Shown here piece after piece: positions 9,777 through 18,050 of a stretch of 47,591 nucleotides of DNA. Under the pieces are notes generated by a model. That model searched no databases and was not told the DNA's origin. It worked only from the letters and a program-made list of their open reading frames with translations. Position 1 is the stretch's first letter. Each line of letters starts with the position of its first letter. This DNA comes from Streptomyces sp. BV286 (GTDB taxonomy: Bacteria; Actinomycetota; Actinomycetes; Streptomycetales; Streptomycetaceae), in the NCBI RefSeq assembly GCF_019090165.1, contig NZ_JAHRIB010000170.1, forward strand, positions 1 through 47,591, in the 5' to 3' direction. A program made the translations under genes and the position numbers.

Positions 9777-10658
9777 TCAGCCCTTGGGGACGATCTGTAC
9801 GTCCAGGTCGACCCTGATGCTCGGTCCGACCACGGCGATACCCCGCGCGAGCATCGTCTGCCAGCTCACCGTGAAGTCGTCGCGGCGCAACTCCGTGGTG
9901 GCCCGGCAGGCCGCCCGTATCTCGCCCTCCATACCGTTGCCCACGCCGAGATACTCCGCGTCAAGCGTGACCGTCCGGGTCACGCCGTGCAGGGACAGTC
10001 CCCCGGTGATCGCCCACCGGCTGCCACCCCGGTGCGTGAACCGGTCGCTGTAGAACTCCAGCGTCGGAAACCGGTCCACGTCCAGGAAGTCCGCGGACTT
10101 CAGATGGTCGTCCCGCATCTTCACGTTGGTGTCGATCGACGCCGCGTCGATCACCACGTGCATGGCCGACCGCTCCACGTTCTCGGCCATCCGCACGATC
10201 CCCGCGAAGGTGTTGAACCTCCCCCGCACCCGCGCCAGCCCGATGTGCCGTGCGGTGAAGCCGATCGAGGAATGGGTCGGCTCGATCTCCCAGTCCCCGA
10301 AACCCGGCAGCGCGGGCGGCCGGGCGGGATGCAGGGTCACCTCACCGAGCGCGGCCACCGCGTTCTCCGCCACCGTGGCGTTCGCCCGGTACGGGGCGTA
10401 TCCCTCGGCCGAGACCGCCAGACGGTACTCCCCGGCGGGGAGCGTCACCAGGAAGGACCCGAACGGATCCAGTCCTCCGGCGACCACTTGGCGACCTGCG
10501 GTGTCCGTGACCGCGAACTCCGCCTCCGGCACCGGCTGGTTGACGGGATCCAGCACCCGGCAGCCGAGCACCCCGGCACCTGCCGGCATCGGCACCGTGG
10601 CGAGGTTGCCCGCCGTCTGCGCCCGGTTCGTACGGTTCCCCAGCCAGCTGCCGACCAT
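9777..10658 (-). CDS. YceI-family protein with N-terminal carboxypeptidase-regulatory-like domain
   Basis: 293 residues. Residues about 25-115 resemble a carboxypeptidase regulatory-like beta-sandwich (GCRVLDPVNQPVPEAEF, GSFLVTLPAGEYRLAVSAEGYAPY). Residues about 120-293 are a YceI lipocalin-like domain (WEIEPTHSSIGFTARHIGL, VRGRFNTFAG, DDHLKSADFLDVDRFPTL, GGLSLHGVTRTV). YceI proteins bind isoprenoid or other lipids in a beta-barrel. The usual YceI signal peptide is absent, so this form is probably cytoplasmic. The start ATG at 10658 has only a weak GGGCGGG upstream. An 18-bp perfect palindrome lies 108 bp upstream. The ligand is unknown. Confidence 0.88.
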   Translation of the reverse strand: MVGSWLGNRTNRAQTAGNLATVPMPAGAGVLGCRVLDPVNQPVPEAEFAVTDTAGRQVVAGGLDPFGSFLVTLPAGEYRLAVSAEGYAPYRANATVAENAVAALGEVTLHPARPPALPGFGDWEIEPTHSSIGFTARHIGLARVRGRFNTFAGIVRMAENVERSAMHVVIDAASIDTNVKMRDDHLKSADFLDVDRFPTLEFYSDRFTHRGGSRWAITGGLSLHGVTRTVTLDAEYLGVGNGMEGEIRAACRATTELRRDDFTVSWQTMLARGIAVVGPSIRVDLDVQIVPKG

Positions 10659-10765
10659 CTGCGACCCGCCCTCGCGTCAACACACGCTGTGAAATCAGCC
10701 GTTGTTGAGGAGGTATTCGACCACTGATGCGACTTTCGAGGCAACACACGACTACATCGCAGGAA

Positions 10766-10783
10766 ACCAGCACATGTGCTGGT
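10766..10783. promoter_or_regulatory. 18-bp perfect palindrome, candidate operator
   Basis: ACCAGCACATGTGCTGGT is a perfect 18-bp palindrome in the 172-bp gap between nat and the YceI-domain gene, 108 bp upstream of the latter's ATG. It has no U-tract and no loop, so it looks more like a dimer binding site than a terminator. Confidence 0.45.
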
Positions 10784-10830
10784 ACTACGCCCTGGTGGCC
10801 CGAATTGGCCGCTCCGCTTGTGTTCTTCCC

Positions 10831-11658
10831 TCAGGCACCTCCGTTCCGGACCACAGGGACGCGATCCAGCACCACCCCGAACCGCTCCCGGTACGCCTCC
10901 AGCACCTCCTCGTCCGTGCTCAGTTCCGTCTTCTCCTTGCCACCGCCGGGTCCCGTGACCGTGAGGGTGCGCCCGCTGAGCGTGGTCCGCCCGCCGTCCT
11001 CGGTGACCCGGGAGCAGACCAGCGACCGGGTGAAGTGCGACTCCGGCGAGGTGCTGTGCCACCAGGCCCCGGCCGCGAAGTCCCCGAGCACCCGCGGACG
11101 CGTCTCCAGCCGGTACTGCGACTTCCCGTCCCGCACCACTTCCAGATCCCCGAACTTCCCGGCGGTCCCCCGGACCCCGGCCGGATCCGCCCCGGCCACG
11201 ATCACCCGGAACGTGCCGGCCGGGTCCGTCTGCTCGCCCCGCTCCCCGAAGGCCAGCGGATAGTGGCTGTGCGCTCCGAACCCGACGTCGGCCAGCCAGT
11301 CGCCCCCGTCCACCGTCCGGACCCGCAGCGCCAGATGGTCGTACGGAATCCCGAGCCGCTCCTTCTCCCCGTAGACCCGCCCCGCGAGCAGCGTCACGTC
11401 GAAACCCAGCGCCTTGAGCAACGCGCCGAACGCGCCGTTCAGTTCGTAGCAGAAGCCGCCCCTGCGGGCGCCCACCACCTTGTCGAGCAGCCGCTTCTCC
11501 TCCAGCACGATCTCCTCACCGAGGTGGATCGACAGGTTCTCGAAGGGAACGGTCAGCAGGTGCCGCAACTGGAGCTCGCGCAGTACGTCGGCGGTGGGCC
11601 AGGCGGGGTGGGTGACGCCGATACGGCGGAGGTAGGCATCGACCTTTGCGGGTTTCAT
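10831..11658 (-). CDS. nat: Arylamine N-acetyltransferase
   Basis: 275 residues, the family's usual length. It transfers acetyl from acetyl-CoA to arylamines and hydrazines by a ping-pong mechanism. The Cys-His-Asp triad is visible: Cys70 in RRGGFCYELNG, His108 in YDHLALRV and Asp124 in LADVGFG. The N terminus (MKPAKVDAYLRRIG, LLTVPFENLSIHLGE) is typical. Its ATG lies 4 bp after the comEC stop codon, and the ribosome-binding AGG falls around that stop, so translation is probably coupled to comEC. Physiological substrates in Streptomyces can include aromatic amines of secondary metabolism, but none is indicated here. Confidence 0.95.
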   Translation of the reverse strand: MKPAKVDAYLRRIGVTHPAWPTADVLRELQLRHLLTVPFENLSIHLGEEIVLEEKRLLDKVVGARRGGFCYELNGAFGALLKALGFDVTLLAGRVYGEKERLGIPYDHLALRVRTVDGGDWLADVGFGAHSHYPLAFGERGEQTDPAGTFRVIVAGADPAGVRGTAGKFGDLEVVRDGKSQYRLETRPRVLGDFAAGAWWHSTSPESHFTRSLVCSRVTEDGGRTTLSGRTLTVTGPGGGKEKTELSTDEEVLEAYRERFGVVLDRVPVVRNGGA

Positions 11659-11662
11659 ACCC

Positions 11663-14626
11663 TCAGTCTCGCGTCACCAGCAGGTGATCGTCTCCACCTC
11701 CCACCGCGACCGCTCCGTCCACGTCCGTCCGCAGCACCTGAGCGCCTCCGGCCTCCAGCGCGGCCACCGTGCTCGGGGCCGGGTGCCCGTACGGGTTGTC
11801 GGCGCCGCAGGAGATCAACGCGAGGCGTGGCGCCGCCCTGCGTATGAGGTCGGGGTCCTGGTAGGCCGACCCGTGGTGGGCGACCTTGAGCACGTCCACG
11901 GCTTCCAGTCCGGCGCCGGCCGGCGATCTCAACAACGCCTGCTGGGCGGGCGGTTCGAGATCCCCGAGCATGAGCATCGTCAGCCCGCCCGAACGGACGA
12001 GCAGAGTGACGCTCGCGTCGTTCGGGCCCTCCGGTCCCGGAACCGGACTCGGTGGCGGCCACAGAACCTGCCAGTCGAGACCTCCCGTACGACGCCGCTC
12101 CCCCGCCACCGCCCGTGTCACCGGGATGCGTCGGGCCGCCGCCTGCCGGTGGACGAACTCGGCCTGGTCCAGTGGCTCTTCGAACCCGGTCGTCTCGATC
12201 GCCCCCACCGAGCGGCCGCGCAGCACTCCCGGCAGCCCCGTCACATGGTCCGCGTGGAAGTGGGTCAGCACGACGAGTGGGACACGGGTGATGCCGAGCG
12301 CCCTCAGGCACCGGTCGACCAGCATCGGGTCCGGTCCCGCGTCGACCACCACAGCGCTGCCGTCGCCCGCCGCGAGCACCGTCGCATCGCCCTGACCGAC
12401 GTCACACATCGCGAACCGCCAACCGGTCGGCGGCCACCCCGTGATCACCCGGGTGAGAGGCGGCGGCTGCACCAGCACGAGCAGTAACAGCACTCCGCAG
12501 ACCCCGCACAGCCAAGGGTGCCGCAGCAGCCTCCGGCCGACGAGCACGGCGACGGTGATCGCGCAGGCGAGCAGCAACGCGCCGGTCCAGCTCCCCGGCC
12601 AGTCCATGCCTCCGCCCGGCAGGGCCGCCCCGGCGCGGGCAATGTCCGCGATCCACCCTGCGGGCCAACTCGCGCACCATGCCATCGCCTTCGCGACCGG
12701 CATCGCCCAAGGAGCCGTGGCCAGGGCCGCGAATCCCAGCACCGTGGCCGGCGCGACCGCGAACTCCACGAGCAGATTGCACGGCACCGCCACCAGGCTG
12801 ACCCGCGCGGAGAGGACGGCGACGACCGGTGCGCACACCGCCTGCGCGGCACCCGCGGCCGCCAACGCCTCGGCCAACCTCCCCGGCACCCCACGCCTTT
12901 GCAGTGCGGCACTCCACCGCGGGGCCAGTGTGAGCAGAGCACCCGTGGCGAGCACCGAGAGCAGGAAGCCGTAGCTCCGGGCCAGCCAGGGGTCGTACAG
13001 CACCAGCACGAGAACAGCTGTGGCCAGCGCCGGGATCAGTGATCTGCGGCGCCCGGTGGCGATGGCCAGCAGCGCGATCGCTCCGCAGGCCGCGGCGCGC
13101 AGCACACTCGGGTCCGGTCGGCACACGATCACGAAGCCGAGCGTGAGCGCGCCCCCGCACAGCGCGGTTGCCCGCAGCGGCAGTCCGAGCCGGGGTGCCA
13201 GCCCTCGGCGCTCGACCCGCTGGGCTCGGCCCGGCGGCCCGATGAGCAGGGCGAGCACGATCGTGAAGTTGGCCCCGCTGACCGCCAGGAGATGAGTGAG
13301 ATCTGTCGCCTTGAACGCCTCGTCCAGCTCCGGGGTGACCCGAGAGGTGTCCCCGACCACCAGGCCCGGCAGCAGCGCCCGCGCGTCCGGCTCCAACCCG
13401 TCGGTCGCCGCGCGCAGTTCGCCCCGGAGCTCTCCGGCGAACCGCTGCGTGCCGGACGGTTGCCCGACCACCTTCGGTGCCCCTCTGCCGCGCACGCGCA
13501 GCACCGCCGCGATCCGGTCTCCGCCTCCGAGCGCGGGCACGACCCGTGCCGTCACGCGAAGCCGGGTGGACGGCAGGAGGGAGAGCCAGGGCGAGCCCTC
13601 CCGCTCACGGGCCACCCGCTGACCCGCGTCCACGATCAGCAGCACCGGCGTCCGGGTCCGCGCCACCGTCCGGTCCGGCTTCTCGACACGCCGGACCTCG
13701 GCGTTGAGCAGGATCGCGGTCGGTGCGGCGTGGTTCCCCCTGATCCGGGGCCGGGTGAGCCTTGGGTCCGAGGTGACCTCCACCTCTGCCGTCACCTGGG
13801 CGTACTGTCGCGCCAACTCCGGAACCGGGCCACGGTGAAGATCGGCACCGTGCAGCCCTCCGGAGGCAGCCGCAGCCGCGACACAGAGCAGCACGGCCGC
13901 TCCGGAGACCTTCGGCCAGGCAGACCGGCACCCCCACCTCCGCCCCTGAACCCGCCACGAACCGGCGGGCCGACGCCCACTCCCCCTCCCATTCCCATTC
14001 CCACCTCCACCTCCACCTCCACCTCCACTGCCACTGCCACTGCCACTGCCACCAGCGTCACCGTCCCCGTCCCGGCCCTCGTCCCCGGCTCCCAATCCGT
14101 CCGGTCGGGGCAGCCGCGTGCCGTCGCCCTGACCGCGGCCCCCGCCGCGTCCTGTGGCCAGCAGCCAGCCGGCCACGGCCACGCAGACAGCCACCACGCC
14201 CGCGACCCACCCGGGGGGTGCGTCCAGCGTCACCGCCGCCGTCGCCCACGCCGCCAGCGCCGGGGGCACCAACCGCAGGTCCGTCGGCCCTTCCTGCCGA
14301 GGGTGCGCGGCACCGAGCGGACTGCCGGAGCCGGAGTGCACGGCCGACCGAGAGTCCGGGGACACGGTTCGGCCGCGCGCCACCGGGGCCGCGGCAGTCT
14401 GCCGTCTTCCAGGCCCGGCAGGAGCCGACCGCCGCCTCGACCTCGGTTCTGGCCCTGATCCCGGCCTTGATCCCGATCCCGGTCCCGGCCCTAACCTTGA
14501 TCCCGATCCCGATCCCGGCCCTGGCCCTGATCCCAGTCCCAGTCCCAGTCCCGGTCGCGGTCCCGGCCCTGATCCCGAAGAGCCCCGCCCCGCCCCTGTC
14601 ACGTCACGCGTCATGGGGCCCCTCAT
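11663..14626 (-). CDS. comEC: ComEC/Rec2-family DNA-uptake channel protein
   Basis: 987 residues. The middle holds many hydrophobic segments of the competence domain (GLVVGDTSRV, HLLAVSGANFTIVLALLIG). The C terminus is a metallo-beta-lactamase-like domain with VVDAGPD, HFHADHVTG (near residue 788) and VAHHGSAY. In transformable bacteria ComEC carries single-stranded DNA across the membrane. The start ATG 14626 overlaps the comEA stop as ATGA, which fixes the start well. Unusual features are two low-complexity inserts coded by simple DNA repeats: a Gly/Pro/Ser tract at about residues 16-62, and a Gly/Ser/Asn tract at about 187-217 between membrane segments. Natural competence is not established for most Streptomyces, so the role here is open. 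Confidence 0.93.
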   Translation of the reverse strand: MRGPMTRDVTGAGRGSSGSGPGPRPGLGLGLGSGPGPGSGSGSRLGPGPGSGSRPGSGPEPRSRRRSAPAGPGRRQTAAAPVARGRTVSPDSRSAVHSGSGSPLGAAHPRQEGPTDLRLVPPALAAWATAAVTLDAPPGWVAGVVAVCVAVAGWLLATGRGGGRGQGDGTRLPRPDGLGAGDEGRDGDGDAGGSGSGSGSGGGGGGGGGNGNGRGSGRRPAGSWRVQGRRWGCRSAWPKVSGAAVLLCVAAAAASGGLHGADLHRGPVPELARQYAQVTAEVEVTSDPRLTRPRIRGNHAAPTAILLNAEVRRVEKPDRTVARTRTPVLLIVDAGQRVAREREGSPWLSLLPSTRLRVTARVVPALGGGDRIAAVLRVRGRGAPKVVGQPSGTQRFAGELRGELRAATDGLEPDARALLPGLVVGDTSRVTPELDEAFKATDLTHLLAVSGANFTIVLALLIGPPGRAQRVERRGLAPRLGLPLRATALCGGALTLGFVIVCRPDPSVLRAAACGAIALLAIATGRRRSLIPALATAVLVLVLYDPWLARSYGFLLSVLATGALLTLAPRWSAALQRRGVPGRLAEALAAAGAAQAVCAPVVAVLSARVSLVAVPCNLLVEFAVAPATVLGFAALATAPWAMPVAKAMAWCASWPAGWIADIARAGAALPGGGMDWPGSWTGALLLACAITVAVLVGRRLLRHPWLCGVCGVLLLLVLVQPPPLTRVITGWPPTGWRFAMCDVGQGDATVLAAGDGSAVVVDAGPDPMLVDRCLRALGITRVPLVVLTHFHADHVTGLPGVLRGRSVGAIETTGFEEPLDQAEFVHRQAAARRIPVTRAVAGERRRTGGLDWQVLWPPPSPVPGPEGPNDASVTLLVRSGGLTMLMLGDLEPPAQQALLRSPAGAGLEAVDVLKVAHHGSAYQDPDLIRRAAPRLALISCGADNPYGHPAPSTVAALEAGGAQVLRTDVDGAVAVGGGDDHLLVTRD
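14003..14050. repeat. (ACCTCC)4(ACTGCC)4 in-frame repeat inside comEC
   Basis: Four exact ACCTCC units (14003-14026) run directly into four exact ACTGCC units (14027-14050). Read on the minus strand in the comEC frame they give the Gly-Ser then Gly-Gly tract at about residues 192-208. Copy-number change would keep the reading frame. Confidence 0.92.
14441..14581. repeat. Degenerate GATCCCG/GTCCCG repeats in the 5' end of comEC
   Basis: About 140 bp of imperfect 6- and 12-bp units built from GATCCC, GGTCCC, AGTCCC and GGCCCT. In the comEC frame they code the Gly/Pro/Ser-rich residues about 16-62. Units are multiples of three, so the frame is kept. Confidence 0.85.
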
Positions 14627-15897
14627 GGCCGCACGAGATTCCGTAGATCGGCGAATCGGCGGTCGCCGATCCCGTTCACCTCACGGAGCTCGTCCACCGA
14701 ACGGAAGCCGCCGTGCTGGGTGCGGTAGTCGACGATGTGCTGCGCGAGTACGGGGCCTACGCCGGGCAGTGTGTCCAGCTGCTCCAGGGTGGCCGTGTTG
14801 AGAGCGACCGGAGCCGACGCAACTCCCCCGGCGGCGGCCGTGCCACCCGTGCCACCCGCGGTTCCCGCCGCGCCGGGCCCCGCCACCGTCGCCGGAGCTC
14901 CGACCACCACCTGCTCGCCGTCCACGAGGAACCGCGCGCGGTTGAGGCCCTCGGTGTCGGTACCGGGACGCACTCCGCCCGCGGCCTTCAGGGCGTCCTC
15001 GACACGGGAACCGGCCGGCAGCCGATGGATCCCGGGCTCGCGCACCTTGCCGCCGACGTCCACCACGATCGCGGTGCCGGTCGCGCCCGCGGGTGCTGGG
15101 CCCTGTGCGGCGGCCGAGGCTCCGGGCACCTTCCTGTGGCTGTCCTCGCCCTCCTCCCCGTACGGAACCGCGGCCCGTACGACCTCCGGTGCCCGCACGG
15201 GCTGGGTCCGCCCCGACCAGAAGTGCTGTGCGGCGAAGACGGCCGCGACGACCAGCACCACAGTGAGCGCGGCCACGCTCCTCCGCTCAAGCCCGCACCT
15301 GGACTGCAGCCACAGCGGCATCCGCTCGCGGACGGCAAGCCCGGCCCGCTCCCGCCAGGCGGCCCCGGCCGGATCCTCGTCATCCCGTCCGCCCGAGCCT
15401 GTGACGGCCTCAGCATCCGTGACCACACCAGCCCCGACCGGAGCCCTGACACCGGCATCGACATCGACATCGGCACCAGCACCAGCACCAGCACCAGCAC
15501 CAGCGGGGGCATCCCCTTCGTCCCCGAATCCGCCCCCGGGGTCAGCGCCACCCGCCCGAGCCCACTGCGGCACGTGCGGCACATGCCGCACGCGCGGCAC
15601 CTGCGGCTCGCCCCGCACCACCGGCTCGTCCGGCTCGTCCGGCCCGTCCGACTCGTCCCGCGCGGGCGCCGGTGGCCCGTGCCGCAACTCGCCGCGCACT
15701 CTCGTCCGTTCGGCGAAGAGCGTCTCCGCGCGCATGCGCAGCGCCTCCGCCGAGGCCTGTCGGCGCCGGGACCCGCCGCGGCCGGGCCGACGGCGGTGTC
15801 GCGTACGACCGTCGGACACCGGGCCGCGGCCCGGTCCACTGGTAGCTGCCGTGATCCGTGAAGGTGATCGAAGTGCCATGCGACGAGAATCAGGCAC
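14623..15897 (-). CDS. comEA: ComEA-family DNA-binding protein (SLBB + helix-hairpin-helix)
   Basis: 424 residues, with a long cytoplasmic N terminus compared with classic ComEA. One membrane helix lies near residues 208-230 (SVAALTVVLVVAAVFAAQ). An SLBB domain follows (AIVVDVGGKVREPGIHRLPA, GSRVEDALKAAGG). The C-terminal helix-hairpin-helix pair carries LNTATLEQLDTLPGVGPVLA and VNGIGDRRFADLRNLV. ComEA binds incoming double-stranded DNA outside the membrane and hands it to ComEC. The stop overlaps the comEC ATG (ATGA). The start GTG 15897 is moderately supported; an ATG at 15879 is possible. A Gly-Ala tract at about residues 131-141 is coded by a hexanucleotide repeat. A (TGCC)19 tract lies 154 bp upstream. 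Confidence 0.9.
   Translation of the reverse strand: MPDSRRMALRSPSRITAATSGPGRGPVSDGRTRHRRRPGRGGSRRRQASAEALRMRAETLFAERTRVRGELRHGPPAPARDESDGPDEPDEPVVRGEPQVPRVRHVPHVPQWARAGGADPGGGFGDEGDAPAGAGAGAGAGADVDVDAGVRAPVGAGVVTDAEAVTGSGGRDDEDPAGAAWRERAGLAVRERMPLWLQSRCGLERRSVAALTVVLVVAAVFAAQHFWSGRTQPVRAPEVVRAAVPYGEEGEDSHRKVPGASAAAQGPAPAGATGTAIVVDVGGKVREPGIHRLPAGSRVEDALKAAGGVRPGTDTEGLNRARFLVDGEQVVVGAPATVAGPGAAGTAGGTGGTAAAGGVASAPVALNTATLEQLDTLPGVGPVLAQHIVDYRTQHGGFRSVDELREVNGIGDRRFADLRNLVRP
15475..15504. repeat. (ACCAGC)5 in-frame repeat inside comEA
   Basis: Five exact ACCAGC units; preceded by GACATC repeats. On the minus strand in the comEA frame they code alternating Gly-Ala, followed by Asp-Val repeats. 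Copy-number change keeps the frame. Confidence 0.93.
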
Positions 15898-16048
15898 GAA
15901 GCCCCATCCCCGATGATCTTGCTTAATTCCCGGGGATTACCGCCCAGTTGTGGACAACTCCGTCACTCACACGGGTCAGATCATGCACTGGAGCCGGCCG
16001 TGCACACGAGTTGCGGGCCCTCATTCACATGGCGCCGACCATGCACCG

Positions 16049-16126
<78 letters not shown>

Positions 16127-16181
16127 GAAACCATGCCCTGCTCAGCCGCGCTCCGCCTCACCACGACTGGCCTCACCACGA

Positions 16182-16205
16182 CTCGCCTCACCTCACCGAG
16201 GCGAG
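16182..16205 (-). terminator. Hairpin overlapping the degV stop codon
   Basis: CTCGCCTC (16182-16189) and GAGGCGAG (16198-16205) form an 8-bp stem with an 8-nt loop that contains the degV stop. There is no U-tract on the minus strand. It is a candidate terminator or 3'-end stabiliser. Confidence 0.4.
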
Positions 16206-17038
16206 ACAACAGCCCCCAGCAGCCCGGGCCCGGTATGCGCCCCGATCACTGCCCCGACCTCGCTCACGTGAAGATCGGCCAGCCCCGGCACCCGTACCCG
16301 CAACCGCTCCGCGAGCGCCGAGGCGCGTTCGGGCGCGGCGAGGTGATGGACGGCGATGTCCACCTGGGCGCTCCCGGCCCGGTCGGCCACGATCTCCTCC
16401 AGGCGGGCGATCGCCCTGGTGGCCGTCCGCACCTTCTCCAGCAGCTCGATACGCCCGCCGTCCAGTTGCAGCAGCGGCTTGACGGCCAGCGCGGAGCCGA
16501 GCAGCGCCTGCGCCGCCCCGATCCGGCCGCCCCTGCGCAGATAGTCGAGCGTGTCGACGTAGAAGTAGGCGTACGTGCCCGCGGCCCGTTTCTCCGCCGC
16601 CGTGACCGCGTCGTCGACCGTGCCGCCCGCCTCCGCGGACTCGGCGGCCGCCAGCGCGCAGAAGCCGAGGGCCATCGCGACCATTCCGGTGTCCACCACC
16701 CGCACGGGCACCGGGGCCTCGCGCGCCGCCAGGACCGCCGCGTCGTACGTGCCCGAGAACTCGGCGGACAGATGCAGGGAGACGATGCCCGTGGCGCCGG
16801 TCTCGGCGACGCGGCGGTAGGTCTCGGCGAAGACCTCCGGACTGGGCCGCGAGGTCGTCACGGACCGCCGCTTCTGCAGGGCCTGGGCCAGGGAACGGGC
16901 CGAGATCTCGGTGCCCTCTTCGAGCGCCTGGTCGCCGAGGACCACGGTCAGGGGTACCGCGGTGATGCCGTGACGCTCCATCGTCCGGGGCGGCAGGTAG
17001 GCCGTTGAATCGGTGACGATCGCGACATGGCGGGACAT
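16193..17038 (-). CDS. DegV-family fatty-acid-binding protein
   Basis: 281 residues, full family length. DegV/FakB proteins bind a fatty acid and, where FakA is present, present it for phosphorylation. Typical features: VAIVTDSTAYLPP at the N terminus, VTTSRPSPEVFAE, SLHLSAEFSGTYDAA, YVDTLDYLRRGGRIGAAQAL and KPLLQLDGGRIE. No signal peptide is seen. There is no Shine-Dalgarno sequence before the ATG; instead TAACCT (17046-17051) lies seven bases upstream, which suggests a leaderless or nearly leaderless mRNA. No FakA-like kinase is encoded nearby. Confidence 0.93.
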   Translation of the reverse strand: MSRHVAIVTDSTAYLPPRTMERHGITAVPLTVVLGDQALEEGTEISARSLAQALQKRRSVTTSRPSPEVFAETYRRVAETGATGIVSLHLSAEFSGTYDAAVLAAREAPVPVRVVDTGMVAMALGFCALAAAESAEAGGTVDDAVTAAEKRAAGTYAYFYVDTLDYLRRGGRIGAAQALLGSALAVKPLLQLDGGRIELLEKVRTATRAIARLEEIVADRAGSAQVDIAVHHLAAPERASALAERLRVRVPGLADLHVSEVGAVIGAHTGPGLLGAVVSPR

Positions 17039-17045
17039 GAGCTGG

Positions 17046-17051
17046 AGGTTA
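17046..17051 (-). promoter_or_regulatory. Candidate -10 box for leaderless degV
   Basis: TAACCT on the minus strand ends seven bases before the degV ATG. Transcription would begin at, or one base before, the start codon. No convincing -35 is seen. Confidence 0.4.
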
Positions 17052-17110
17052 CCTGCCGGGGGACGTGGGCGGCAGCCCGGCCCCTCCCGCCCGCGGCCGG
17101 GCCGACGGGA

Positions 17111-17902
17111 TCAAGTCGTGCTCTCCGGGCGGGGCTTCTTCTCCCAAGGGTAGGCGGGCCGCTGCACAGGCGCATCGATCGCGGGCCGGGTGGGCTCCTC
17201 GGCCCTGCGCGACTCGGGGCGCTCCGGCCAGGTCTGCTGGTCGGCGGCGGCGCTCGGCGCCTCCGGCCACGGCGGCGGGGAAGGAGTCGCGGCCGCCTCC
17301 GCGGACCGCACGGGAGAGGGCTCGGACGAGGACTCCGTCGTCGACGTGGACGACGGCTCCGTGGTCCAGTGCCGCAGCGCGCCGGCCTCCATGTCGATCT
17401 GTGTGCTCAGCGAGTCCAGGTCGTCGCCCCCGAACCGCTGGGCACGGTCGCGTGCCGCCCAGCGCAGTGCGTCGGCCGACTTCGTGATCTGCTCGGTGCG
17501 CTCCCGCAGGGCGGGCAGCCGCTCGGTGAGGCGCGCCCTGTCCGGTTCGCGCTCCAGTCGCTTCAGCTCGCCGTCCAGTTCGTGGCCGTGCGCGCTGAGG
17601 CGGTCGAAGAGGGCCAGGGACTCCTTCAGCGACTCGTCCTCGGTCACGCCCGCCTGCAGCGCGTCCTGTGTGGCCCTCATCGACGTGCGCAAGGAGAGGC
17701 GCAGTTGGGCGAGCTCGCCCTGGGGTCCCAGCTGGGTGAAGGTCTTCGCCCTGAGTGTGGTGTCCTCCACCGAGCGGCGGGCCTGTGCGACGGTGCGGTC
17801 CACGCCGCGCTTGGCGGCGCCCACCACTTTCACCGTGGCGTACACGCCCAGCACCAGAAACAGCGCGAAGATCAGCGCCACGACGGCTGCCACGGCTTCC
17901 AT
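17111..17902 (-). CDS. Membrane-anchored coiled-coil protein of unknown function
   Basis: 263 residues from ATG 17902, which has GAGAGGA at good spacing; the frame is open further upstream, but the membrane helix belongs at the N terminus. Residues about 3-25 are one membrane helix (MEAVAAVVALIFALFLVLGV). A long, charged helical region to about residue 175 has heptad-like spacing (ARRSVEDTTLRAKTF, LDGELKRLEREPDRARLTERL). The last 85 residues are disordered Pro/Ser/Glu-rich sequence ending in YPWEKKPRPESTT. I do not recognise a family with a known role. It lies downstream of leuS, separated by that gene's terminator. Confidence 0.8.
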   Translation of the reverse strand: MEAVAAVVALIFALFLVLGVYATVKVVGAAKRGVDRTVAQARRSVEDTTLRAKTFTQLGPQGELAQLRLSLRTSMRATQDALQAGVTEDESLKESLALFDRLSAHGHELDGELKRLEREPDRARLTERLPALRERTEQITKSADALRWAARDRAQRFGGDDLDSLSTQIDMEAGALRHWTTEPSSTSTTESSSEPSPVRSAEAAATPSPPPWPEAPSAAADQQTWPERPESRRAEEPTRPAIDAPVQRPAYPWEKKPRPESTT

Positions 17903-17960
17903 GTCGGTCCTCTCGGTGCTGCGTCCAGTGCCTGCCGACTCTTTCACGGTAAACGGAAAA

Positions 17961-17997
17961 GGCAGGCCGAGGGTTCCAGCGGAACCCCCAACCTGCC
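17961..17997 (-). terminator. Intrinsic terminator of leuS
   Basis: GGCAGG/CCTGCC outer stem and GGGTTCC-AGC-GGAACCC inner stem, with an asymmetric internal loop. On the minus strand it is followed by TTTTCCGTTT, a proper U-rich tail. It lies 54 bp beyond the leuS stop. Confidence 0.85.
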
Positions 17998-18050
17998 CGT
18001 AGGGGACTACCCCGAGCCGGGCCGGCCGCACCGGCCGGCCCGGGTGTCGC

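Noticed and set aside
10675..10680. TTGACG as a -35 box for the YceI-domain gene
   Set aside because: A matching -10 would fall inside the coding sequence.
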